In this document: positions 8,022 to 15,109 of the stretch, piece by piece
Numbering within the stretch: position 1 is the stretch's first letter
How the letters are laid out: every line of letters starts with the position of its first letter
NCBI GenBank assembly: GCA_033856515.1
Contig: JAWVEY010000008.1
Location: 1-64,000 of the forward strand
DNA from: JALZKA01 sp033856515
Lineage (GTDB): Bacteria; Actinomycetota; Thermoleophilia; Solirubrobacterales; 70-9
DNA: 64,000 nt
Direction of reading: 5' to 3'
The notes under the pieces: model-generated
The model's input: the letters and a program-made list of their open reading frames with translations, nothing else
Told to the model about the DNA's origin: nothing
The model's database searches: none
Program-made: the position numbers and the translations under genes

Positions 8022-9350
8022 GTGAAGGGTGCGGCGCCGCTCCTCGCGGTGGCGGCGCTGCTCGCGTGCGCTCCCGCGGCGAGCGCGGGGGAATCGCTCG
8101 TGTGGGTCGAGAACCGCAACGAGGTCGGCTGCCATCCGGACTGCGGCTTCGACCTGTGGCGAATGTCGCCTGACGGGAGCGGTGCGGCGGTCACCGCCTC
8201 GAGCCCGACGCGCAACGCGCTTTGGGCCGACTGGACGCGTGGGGGCCACCGGATCGCCTACGCCTACAAGTTCACGACACCGGAGGGCAACGAGGCCTCT
8301 CAGCTTCGTGTCATGAACGCCGACCTGTCGGACGATCGGGAGGTCGCCGCCGAGCGGCCCGGCTTCCGGATGTCCCCCGAATGGTCGCCGGACGGCGACC
8401 GAATCGTCTTCGCGCTCTATGAGCGCGGGCGGATAATGGGAGGCTCCGACCTCTTCACGGTCGCCCCGGATGGAAGCGGACTGCGGCAGCTGACGTCGCT
8501 TCCGGGCGAGGAGCTCGAGCCGACGTACTCCTGGGACGGGAGGCGCGTCGTCTTCGCGCGGCAGGACGCCTCGCGCCGGCCGGCGCTCACGTCGATCTGG
8601 TCGGTCGACGCGGGCGGCGGCGATTCGCGCGAGCACGTGAGCGGAGATGCCCTCGTCGCCCTGCACAACATCGCCTACTGGCAGCTGGGCGGCCGGATCG
8701 CGTTCACGGGCGGGTCCGACGGGCGCATCCTGGTCGCCTCGCTCAGCGGCCGCGGCGTCGAGCCCGTCACGCCGGGCGTCGGCCTCGAGCCGGCGTGGTC
8801 GCCGGACGGGACCTCGCTGGCGTACGTCCGACTCGCCCCGGGCGGCGACCAGGCGCTGTGGCGCGTCCCCGTTGACGACCCGGACGCCGCGGTCCCGCTG
8901 CGCGGCGACTTCCAGCGCGGGTACGGAATCGACGGCGCGGACTGGGTGAGTGACCCGTGGCCCGCCTACAGCGTGGTTCCCGACGAGGACGCACCGGCGG
9001 TCACGCTCGCGCGGCTCGTCCGCCGCGATGGCGCCGTGGCGCGAGCGGCCTTCGGGCCGACGAGCTCCCCGACCCGATCTCGCTCGTTCCGCGTCCGGCG
9101 TGTGCGCGACCTCGCGTTCCTCGCAGCGGACCGCTCGGGACTTCGGCGAGTCGAGGTGCTCATCCGGCGGAGGCCTGCGAGCCCCGGGGCCGCTGCCGTC
9201 AGGCGCGTCGTCATCGAGACGCCGGCGGATTGGCGGGTGGTGCGCCGCAGCCTGCGACGCGGCGTATACGACCTTTCCTTCCGCACGTCGGACCCGGCCG
9301 GGAACTCGGCCACATCGCGCCCCATGAGGGTCCGCGTCGGCGGCCGCTAG
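8022..9350 (+). CDS. Secreted TolB/WD40-like beta-propeller protein
   Basis: 442 residues with a signal peptide (hydrophobic AAPLLAVAALLACAPAASA). The mature part carries PD40-type repeats: LWRMSPDGSG, PEWSPDGDRIVFALY, PTYSWDGRRVVFAR, PAWSPDGTSLAYVR. The last about 100 residues form an Ig-like module ending DLSFRTSDPAGNSATS. Such proteins act outside the membrane in binding or scaffolding, but no ligand can be assigned. It starts with GTG only four bases after the ligase stop, so it is probably cotranscribed. Confidence 0.82.
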   Translation: MKGAAPLLAVAALLACAPAASAGESLVWVENRNEVGCHPDCGFDLWRMSPDGSGAAVTASSPTRNALWADWTRGGHRIAYAYKFTTPEGNEASQLRVMNADLSDDREVAAERPGFRMSPEWSPDGDRIVFALYERGRIMGGSDLFTVAPDGSGLRQLTSLPGEELEPTYSWDGRRVVFARQDASRRPALTSIWSVDAGGGDSREHVSGDALVALHNIAYWQLGGRIAFTGGSDGRILVASLSGRGVEPVTPGVGLEPAWSPDGTSLAYVRLAPGGDQALWRVPVDDPDAAVPLRGDFQRGYGIDGADWVSDPWPAYSVVPDEDAPAVTLARLVRRDGAVARAAFGPTSSPTRSRSFRVRRVRDLAFLAADRSGLRRVEVLIRRRPASPGAAAVRRVVIETPADWRVVRRSLRRGVYDLSFRTSDPAGNSATSRPMRVRVGGR

Positions 9351-9351
9351 C

Positions 9352-9357
9352 TACCCT
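9352..9357 (+). promoter_or_regulatory. Putative -10 box (TACCCT) of leaderless ispG
   Basis: TACCCT ends six bases before the GTG start of ispG and no ribosome binding site fits between. The same TACCCT-6 nt-start arrangement precedes the anti-sigma-like gene at 17788. Confidence 0.5.
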
Positions 9358-9363
9358 TAGCTC

Positions 9364-10638
9364 GTGGCCTCGCGCAGGCAGATCGACGTGGGCGGAGTCA
9401 AGATCGGGGGCGGCGCTCCCGTGGCCGTCCAGTCGATGACGAAGACCGAGACGGCCGACTACGGCGCCACGCTCACGCAGGTCAGGGCGATCGCCGACGC
9501 GGGCGCCGACCTCGTCCGTGTCGCGGTGCCGCGCGAGAAGGACGTGGAGGCGCTGAAGCGCCTGGTCGTCGAGTCGCCGATACCGGTCATCGCCGACATC
9601 CACTTCAACCACACGCTCGCTCTCAAGGCCATCGACGCCGGCGCTCATTGCATTCGCTTGAACCCCGGCAACATCGGCGGGCGCGACAAGGTCGCAGAGG
9701 TCGCCAAGAAGGCCACAGCGGCGAGCGTCCCGATGCGGATCGGTGTCAACTCCGGCTCGCTGCCCAAGCACCTGCACGAGCTCGAGCGCGAGAACCCGGT
9801 CGAGGCGCTGACTCAGGCAGCCGTCGAATTCGTCGAGCTCATGGAATCCCTGGACTTCACGGACTTCAAGGTCTCGATCAAGTCGACGAACGTGCCGAAC
9901 ACCATCGCCGCCAACCGCCTGCTCTCCGAGCGGATCGACTATCCGCTCCACCTCGGAATCACCGAGGCCGGCACGAAATGGTCTGGCTCGCTCAAGTCCG
10001 CCGTCGGCCTGGGCACGCTCCTGGCCGACGGGATCGGCGACACGATTCGCATCTCACTCTCGACCTTCCACGCCGAGGAGGAGGTCAAGGTGGCCTGGGA
10101 GATCCTGAAGGCCCTGAAGCTCCGCGAGCACGGCCCTGAGCTCATCGCCTGCCCCACCTGCGGGCGCCTCCAGTTCGACATGGACACGGTCGTCGCTGAG
10201 ATCGAGGATCGCCTGCAGGCCTACGACGACCCGATCGAGGTCGCCGTCCTGGGCTGTGCCGTGAACGGCATCGGCGAGGCGTCCCACGCCGACTTCGGCA
10301 TCACCGGCGCCAAGAACGAGGGCCTCATCTTCGCCCACGGCGAGCCGCTCAAGAAGGTGCCGCAGGAGGAGCTGGTGGATCGCCTCTTCGAGGAGATCGA
10401 CAAATCGGTCGAGCGCGGGGGAGAGGTCCTTTCAGACGCCACCGAGGTTGCCGAGGGCGCCCAATGGCTCGCGAAGATCGAGGAGGAGAACGCCGGCGAC
10501 CTGACGCCGGAGCGCATCGCCGCGATGGAGGCCGAGGCTGCCCGCATCGCCGAGGACATCACCGAGCCGACCCCGGATCGCGAGCGCCTCTCCGAGGAAG
10601 CCTCGCCGACCGCAAGCCGCCGCTTCACCCGCGCCTGA
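9364..10638 (+). CDS. ispG: 4-hydroxy-3-methylbut-2-enyl-diphosphate synthase (flavodoxin)
   Basis: Iron-sulfur enzyme of the MEP pathway that reductively opens MEcPP to HMBPP. The TIM-barrel domain starts with VAVQSMTKTETAD. The 4Fe-4S ligands are Cys263, Cys266 (ACPTCGR) and Cys298 (GCAVNGIGE), with the conserved Glu305. After about residue 345 there is an unusually long acidic tail of roughly 80 residues, rich in Glu and Ala, which the usual bacterial enzyme does not need. GTG start with a TACCCT box six bases upstream, so probably leaderless. Confidence 0.95.
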   Translation: MASRRQIDVGGVKIGGGAPVAVQSMTKTETADYGATLTQVRAIADAGADLVRVAVPREKDVEALKRLVVESPIPVIADIHFNHTLALKAIDAGAHCIRLNPGNIGGRDKVAEVAKKATAASVPMRIGVNSGSLPKHLHELERENPVEALTQAAVEFVELMESLDFTDFKVSIKSTNVPNTIAANRLLSERIDYPLHLGITEAGTKWSGSLKSAVGLGTLLADGIGDTIRISLSTFHAEEEVKVAWEILKALKLREHGPELIACPTCGRLQFDMDTVVAEIEDRLQAYDDPIEVAVLGCAVNGIGEASHADFGITGAKNEGLIFAHGEPLKKVPQEELVDRLFEEIDKSVERGGEVLSDATEVAEGAQWLAKIEEENAGDLTPERIAAMEAEAARIAEDITEPTPDRERLSEEASPTASRRFTRA

Positions 10639-10657
10639 GCACCCAACCCGCCGCCGA

Positions 10658-10663
10658 TAGGCT
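10658..10663 (+). promoter_or_regulatory. Putative -10 box (TAGGCT) of proS
   Basis: TAGGCT stands nine bases before the proS ATG with no Shine-Dalgarno between. The identical hexamer precedes the epimerase gene at 44288. Confidence 0.45.
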
Positions 10664-10672
10664 CGACTGCCG

Positions 10673-12361
10673 ATGACGCGCCTCTCCGGATACTTCATGC
10701 CGACGCTCCGCGACGATCCCGCGGATGCGGAGGCGATCTCGCACAAATTGATGGTCCGCGCGGGCCTGGTGCGCCAGCTCGGCGCGGGGCTGTGGACCTG
10801 GCTGCCCGCCGGCCACCGCGTGATTCAGAACGTGGTCGGCATCGTCCGCGAGGAGATGAACGCCATCGGCGGCCAGGAGCTTCTGGCACCAGTGCTGCAG
10901 CCCGCAAACCTCTGGCAACAGACCGGGCGCTACGAGATCGAGGAGCTGATGAAGCTCGAGGATCGCAAGGGCTCGCCGCACGTGCTCGCGATGACACACG
11001 AGGAGGCACTTGCCTTCCACATGTCGCACGACATCCGCTCCTACCGCGACCTGCCACTCTTCCTCTACCAGTTCCAGGTGAAGGAGCGGGACGAGCCGCG
11101 CCCGCGTGCCGGGGTGCTCCGCACGCGCGAGTTCGTGATGAAGGACGCCTATTCGTTCGACCGCGACGAGGCGGGACTCGACGAGCAGTACGAGCGGAAC
11201 CGCGGCGCCTACTCACGGATCATGGAACGCTGCGGCCTGGACTTCTACGAGGTCGAGTCGGACGTCGGGATGATGGGGGGCACGGGCGCCCACGAGTACA
11301 TGGCGCCATGTCCCGCCGGCGAGAACGAGGTTGCGCTGGCCACAGGCTATGCCGCAAACGTCGAGGTGGCGAGCGCCAGCCCCCAACCGGTCGAGATGCC
11401 GCCCGAGCTCGACGAGCCGCGCGAGGTGCCCACACCAGGCATGACCACGGTGGACGAGGTCGCAGGCGCATTGGGCGTGCCGTCAGGCGCTCTTCTGAAA
11501 GCCATGCCGGTGATGGCGGAGGAGCGTGGCATGGTCATGGTCCTCGTCCGCGGCGATCACCGACTGAACGAGATTAAGCTGACGAATGCACTGGGCGAGG
11601 GCTTCCGCCAGGCGACGCCGGAGGAGATCAGCGAGCGCATCGGCCCTGCCGGCTTCATCGGGCCTGTTGGCGCCCAGGTTCCCGTCGTCAAGGACGCAGC
11701 GATCCAAGCCGTCGGGGGCTACGTGTGCGGCGCGAACATTGCCGACGCCCACCTGATCGGCGTCGAGCCCGGGCGCGACTTCCAATTCGAGGAGATGGAC
11801 GTGCGCTCGGTCGAGGCCGGCGACACCACCGAGAGCGGCGCCGAGATCAAGGTCGAGCCGGCGATCGAGGTCGGGAACATCTTCAAGCTGGGCACTCGCT
11901 ACTCGGAGGCGCTGGGCGCAACGTTCCTGGACGAGAACGGCGCCGAGCACCCCATCGTCATGGGCTCCTACGGGATTGGCCCCGCGCGGATCGCCGCCGC
12001 TGCCGTCGAGCAGGGGGCCGACGAGCGAGGCATCGTCTGGCCGAAAGCGATCGCTCCGTGGTCCGTGGAGCTGGTCAGCCTGGGGCGAGGCGAGGACGAG
12101 GCGACTCAGGCGGCCGACAAGATCTACGCAGAGTTGACCGAGGCAGGGCTCGACCCCCTCTATGACGACCGCGAGGCCGGGGCGGGGGAGAAGCTGACGG
12201 ACGCCGAATTGATCGGCTGCCCGCTGCGCATCGTGGTCGGCAAGCGAACGCTCGGCGAAGGGCAGGTCGAGGCTCAGGTGCGCGCGACCGGCGAGGACCT
12301 CCGGATCGAGTTGGCCGAGGTCGTCGCCAAGGCGACGGCGCTGGTCGATGCCGCAAACTAG
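10673..12361 (+). CDS. proS: Prolyl-tRNA synthetase, bacterial type
   Basis: 562-residue class II aminoacyl-tRNA synthetase that charges tRNA-Pro. Motif 1 region MNAIGGQELLAPVLQP, motif 2 FQVKERDEPRPRAGVLRTRE, and motif 3 GSYGIGPARIAAAAVEQ are present. A YbaK-like editing insertion lies between motifs 2 and 3 (about residues 220-385), as in the bacterial form. The C-terminal anticodon-binding domain ends the protein. It follows ispG, which matches the frequent rseP-ispG-proS order. Confidence 0.97.
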   Translation: MTRLSGYFMPTLRDDPADAEAISHKLMVRAGLVRQLGAGLWTWLPAGHRVIQNVVGIVREEMNAIGGQELLAPVLQPANLWQQTGRYEIEELMKLEDRKGSPHVLAMTHEEALAFHMSHDIRSYRDLPLFLYQFQVKERDEPRPRAGVLRTREFVMKDAYSFDRDEAGLDEQYERNRGAYSRIMERCGLDFYEVESDVGMMGGTGAHEYMAPCPAGENEVALATGYAANVEVASASPQPVEMPPELDEPREVPTPGMTTVDEVAGALGVPSGALLKAMPVMAEERGMVMVLVRGDHRLNEIKLTNALGEGFRQATPEEISERIGPAGFIGPVGAQVPVVKDAAIQAVGGYVCGANIADAHLIGVEPGRDFQFEEMDVRSVEAGDTTESGAEIKVEPAIEVGNIFKLGTRYSEALGATFLDENGAEHPIVMGSYGIGPARIAAAAVEQGADERGIVWPKAIAPWSVELVSLGRGEDEATQAADKIYAELTEAGLDPLYDDREAGAGEKLTDAELIGCPLRIVVGKRTLGEGQVEAQVRATGEDLRIELAEVVAKATALVDAAN

Positions 12362-12365
12362 GTAG

Positions 12366-13034
12366 ATGGCCTCGGAGAGAACCACGGTCCGCGAGCGGCT
12401 CAGCCGCCGGCGCCTGATTGGCCTGGATCGCTCGGGACCGAGCCCAGCGGCGACGCGGGCGGGAGCGCCCCTTCATCCCTGGACGCTTCCGAACATCGTC
12501 GGCTATCTACGGCTGGCGGCCATCCCCGTCTTCCTGGTGCTCGCGCTCAACTCCGAGGACGGGCGAGTCACAGCCGCGACGCTTCTCTATCTATTCATCA
12601 CCCTCGGCGACCTCCTCGACGGCTTCCTCGCCAGGGCAACGGGCCAGTACTCGCGGATGGGCGCGCTCCTCGACCCGGTCGTTGACCGGCTGGCAGCGCT
12701 CGCCGGTGTCGTGGTGTGCTGGGAGTTCGAGCTGCTGCCCTACTGGGCGCTGATCGCTCTCGCCGTCCGGGAGGTGGCGACCTTGGTGCTCGCGCGCCTG
12801 GCTCTCCGGAGTGGAGTGGACCTGGAGATCAGCTGGATCGGGCGACTCTCGACGCTCTTCACGTTCGGCGGTCTCTTCTGGACCCTGGTCTTCGACTCGT
12901 GGATCACGGTCGCGATGTTCATCATCGGAGTCACGCTCGGCTGGATCGCGACGATCCTCTACACGCGTGCCTCACGCCGCTTCCTGGCCGAGCAGGCGAG
13001 GGAGATGCTGCGCACCGCGCGCACGACCTCCTGA
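12366..13034 (+). CDS. pgsA: CDP-diacylglycerol-glycerol-3-phosphate 3-phosphatidyltransferase
   Basis: 222-residue membrane enzyme of the CDP-alcohol phosphatidyltransferase family, expected to make phosphatidylglycerophosphate from the CdsA product. The family signature is complete: DLLDGFLARATGQYSRMG then LLDPVVDR. About five to six hydrophobic helices are visible. A basic, probably cytoplasmic N-terminus of 35 residues precedes the first one. The start is four bases after proS. A neighbouring phosphatidyltransferase next to garA and merR is also found in mycobacteria, so a phosphatidylinositol-phosphate synthase role cannot be excluded. Confidence 0.88.
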   Translation: MASERTTVRERLSRRRLIGLDRSGPSPAATRAGAPLHPWTLPNIVGYLRLAAIPVFLVLALNSEDGRVTAATLLYLFITLGDLLDGFLARATGQYSRMGALLDPVVDRLAALAGVVVCWEFELLPYWALIALAVREVATLVLARLALRSGVDLEISWIGRLSTLFTFGGLFWTLVFDSWITVAMFIIGVTLGWIATILYTRASRRFLAEQAREMLRTARTTS

Positions 13035-13063
13035 AGGGTTTGTCCCGAACGCTCAAGCTCAAC

Positions 13064-13090
13064 TTGACGTTGGCTCCTGAGGCGTATACT
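13064..13090 (+). promoter_or_regulatory. Sigma-70-type promoter of the RsiG-like gene
   Basis: TTGACG (13064-13069) and TATACT (13085-13090) are separated by 15 bases. The ATG lies eight bases after the -10 box, so the transcript would be leaderless. This is the most consensus-like promoter in the window. Confidence 0.65.
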
Positions 13091-13098
13091 CGCCTGCG

Positions 13099-13374
13099 AT
13101 GACCTTCGATCACGAATTTCCAGATATCGGCGCCATGGACGACTCGGAGCTCAAGGAGACGATCTCTCGGCTAACAGACGAGGAGCGGGACGTTTCGTAC
13201 CGCCGCCGCGTCCTTCACGGGCAGATCGACATCCTGCGCGCAGAGCTCGTCAACCGCCTCAAGTCCAAGCGCGAGGGCGGGCAGCACCTGCTCTCCGGCG
13301 CCGACGTCCAACAACTGACCGACATCCTTCTCGGCAAGGTCCCGTCGGTCGGGGAGGCCGAGGGCGAGAGCTGA
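13099..13374 (+). CDS. RsiG-like single-motif anti-sigma factor homologue
   Basis: 91-residue, all-helical, charged protein. Residues 29-44 fit the c-di-GMP-binding signature E-x3-S-x2-R-x3-Q-x3-D described for RsiG proteins: Glu29, Ser33, Arg36, His40, Asp44, with His where Gln is expected. Single-motif RsiG proteins from basal actinobacteria such as Rubrobacter are known to homodimerise, bind c-di-GMP and hold the sigma factor WhiG, controlling type IV pili. No whiG-like gene is visible here. It ends in a one-base overlap with the FHA gene and has its own strong promoter. Confidence is good for the family, modest for c-di-GMP binding. Confidence 0.72.
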   Translation: MTFDHEFPDIGAMDDSELKETISRLTDEERDVSYRRRVLHGQIDILRAELVNRLKSKREGGQHLLSGADVQQLTDILLGKVPSVGEAEGES

Positions 13375-13844
13375 TGGCGGTGCATTGCCCCGAGTGCGGG
13401 TTCGTTAATCCCGAAGGGGCGAACTACTGCCAGAAGTGTGGCGCGTACCTGGGCCGGCCCGAAGGGGCCGACGAGCCCACGACGATGACCTACAAGGTCG
13501 ACGAGACGGGCGAGTACACGCCGGTCGACATCGAGGAGGAGGTCGAAGACGCGGGTGCCGCGCTCGTCATCCGCTCGGGCGGCGGCAGGGCGGGGGAGAG
13601 CTTTCAGATCACGGGAGATCGCATGTCGATCGGGCGTACGCCCGACGCCGGCGTCTTCCTCGATGACGTCACCGTCTCTCGCAATCACGCGCTCCTGGTC
13701 CGCCGCCAGGACGGCGTCTACATCGACGACCTCGGCTCCTTGAACGGCTCCTACGTCAACCGCCGCAGGATCGAATCACATCTCCTCGCTGACGGTGACG
13801 AGATCCAGATCGGCAAATACAAGCTCTCGTACCTGGAGGCCTGA
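13374..13844 (+). CDS. Zinc-ribbon FHA-domain protein, GarA-like
   Basis: 156 residues. The N-terminus is a zinc ribbon with Cys5, Cys8, Cys19 and Cys22 (CPECGF...YCQKCG). A flexible acidic linker with Thr36-Thr37 (DEPTTMTYKV) resembles the phosphorylated TT site of mycobacterial GarA. The C-terminal FHA domain (about 62-156) is very GarA-like: FLDDVTVSRNHA, DLGSLNGSYVNRR, GDEIQIGKYKL. GarA regulates 2-oxoglutarate metabolism under control of Ser/Thr kinases; here only the similarity is seen, and no kinase gene lies nearby. GarA itself lacks a zinc ribbon. Followed by merR, as in mycobacteria. Confidence 0.85.
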   Translation: MAVHCPECGFVNPEGANYCQKCGAYLGRPEGADEPTTMTYKVDETGEYTPVDIEEEVEDAGAALVIRSGGGRAGESFQITGDRMSIGRTPDAGVFLDDVTVSRNHALLVRRQDGVYIDDLGSLNGSYVNRRRIESHLLADGDEIQIGKYKLSYLEA

Positions 13845-13845
13845 G

Positions 13846-14607
13846 ATGGCAACGGTTGCAGGCCACGGCCAGGCCGACGCACAAGAGGCGCCACGGCGCG
13901 ACTCCCGTCCGCGAAAGGCGCTCACGATCGGCGCGGTCGCGAAGATCCTCTCCCAGGAGTTCGACGACATCTCGATCTCGAAGATCCGCTATCTCGAGGA
14001 CCAGAAGCTTCTCGCCCCGCGGCGCACACCCGGCGGCTACCGCCTCTACTCGCAGGCGGACGTCGAGCGCCTCCAGGCGATCCTGCGGATGCAGCGCGAC
14101 GAGTTCCTGCCGTTGCGGGTGATTCGCCAAGAGCTCGCGACGGGGACCTTCGACGCCGATCGCCGCCCAGCTGCCGACGTCGGGCAGAAGCGCCGCGCCC
14201 TCACGGTCGACTCCCAGGTTCAGACCATGAACGCGGAGGAGCTCGCCGAGCAGGCGGGCGTGAGCGCCGAGTTCTTGCGCGAGATGAGCGAGTACGGCGT
14301 CGTCCAGCCCGACCGCACGGACGGTGGCCGCCCACACTTCGACGAGACCGACCTCGAGATCGTGCGTGCCGCGGCTGAGTTGGCACAGCACGGAGTCGCG
14401 GGGCGGAACCTCCGCGTCTTCCGCACCTCCGCGGACCGCGAGGCGGCGCTCCTCGAGCAGCTTCTGGGGGCATCGCTTCGCTCGCGCAGCCCCGCGCGCC
14501 GCCGCGAGGCGGTCGAGAACCTCGAGAACCTCGCCGCCGTCTGCGGCCATCTCAAGCAGCTCCTCTTGGTCCGCGACCTTCGCCGCCTCAAGGGCGACGA
14601 GGCCTGA
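13846..14607 (+). CDS. MerR-family transcriptional regulator
   Basis: 253 residues. A disordered N-terminus (about 25) precedes a MerR helix-turn-helix: LTIGAVAKILSQEF, then SKIRYLEDQKLLAPRRTPGG and YRLYSQADVERL. A second helical region (about 120-250) follows, starting around QTMNAEELAEQAGVSAEFL, which looks like a further winged-helix-type repeat. The FHA-MerR gene pair matches mycobacterial garA-Rv1828, where the regulator also has this long C-terminal part. The start is one base after the FHA stop, so the two are translated together. Confidence 0.88.
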   Translation: MATVAGHGQADAQEAPRRDSRPRKALTIGAVAKILSQEFDDISISKIRYLEDQKLLAPRRTPGGYRLYSQADVERLQAILRMQRDEFLPLRVIRQELATGTFDADRRPAADVGQKRRALTVDSQVQTMNAEELAEQAGVSAEFLREMSEYGVVQPDRTDGGRPHFDETDLEIVRAAAELAQHGVAGRNLRVFRTSADREAALLEQLLGASLRSRSPARRREAVENLENLAAVCGHLKQLLLVRDLRRLKGDEA

Positions 14608-14635
14608 TCCGCCCCGGAGCGGGCTTTCGAGCCCA

Positions 14636-15109
14636 ATGAAGGTCACCCGCACGCGTAAGGTCGCGGCGCCAGTCGGCGCGGTCTGGGGCCTCGTCTCCGA
14701 TCCCCACAGCCTGCCGCGCTGGTGGCCGAAGGTCATGCGTGTCGAGGACGTGACCGGCCGCGGTCAGCGCTCGCGCTGGACCTCCGTCCTCGAGACCGAC
14801 ACGGGGAACGGCGTCCGCGCAGACTTTCGCTGCACCGCCTCCACCGAGGAGGAGCGCTACGCGTGGTCGCAGGACCTGGCCGGAACCGCCTTCGAGCGCA
14901 TCCTCACCCAGGCGGGGTTGGAGATCAAGCTCGAGCCCACGGGGCCGGAGGAGACGAGCGTGAGCCTGACAAGCGACGAGACGCTGCGCGGCCTCTCGAG
15001 GTTGGGCGGCCCGATGATGCGCGGAGCAACGCGAAGGCGCCTCGACGAGGCGTTTGAGGGGATCGACAGGGCGCTGGTAGGAGAGCCGTCAGTTGAACGT
15101 GAGCGCTGA
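14636..15109 (+). CDS. SRPBCC (START-like) family protein
   Basis: 157 residues with the START/polyketide-cyclase-like pattern: MKVTRTRKVAAPVGAVWGLV, then DPHSLPRWWPKVMRVEDV, and a long C-terminal amphipathic helix (MMRGATRRRLDEAFEGIDRA). These proteins bind lipids or other hydrophobic ligands in a helix-grip cavity. Its end overlaps the start of the AGPS-like oxidase by 17 bases, so the two products are probably made together. That suggests, but does not prove, a role with a hydrophobic substrate of that enzyme. Confidence 0.75.
   Translation: MKVTRTRKVAAPVGAVWGLVSDPHSLPRWWPKVMRVEDVTGRGQRSRWTSVLETDTGNGVRADFRCTASTEEERYAWSQDLAGTAFERILTQAGLEIKLEPTGPEETSVSLTSDETLRGLSRLGGPMMRGATRRRLDEAFEGIDRALVGEPSVERER

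Noticed and set aside
6149..8215. Long minus-strand open frame opposite the acyl-CoA ligase
   Set aside because: The ligase on the plus strand has all its motifs and a ribosome binding site; the antisense frame is low-complexity and motif-free.
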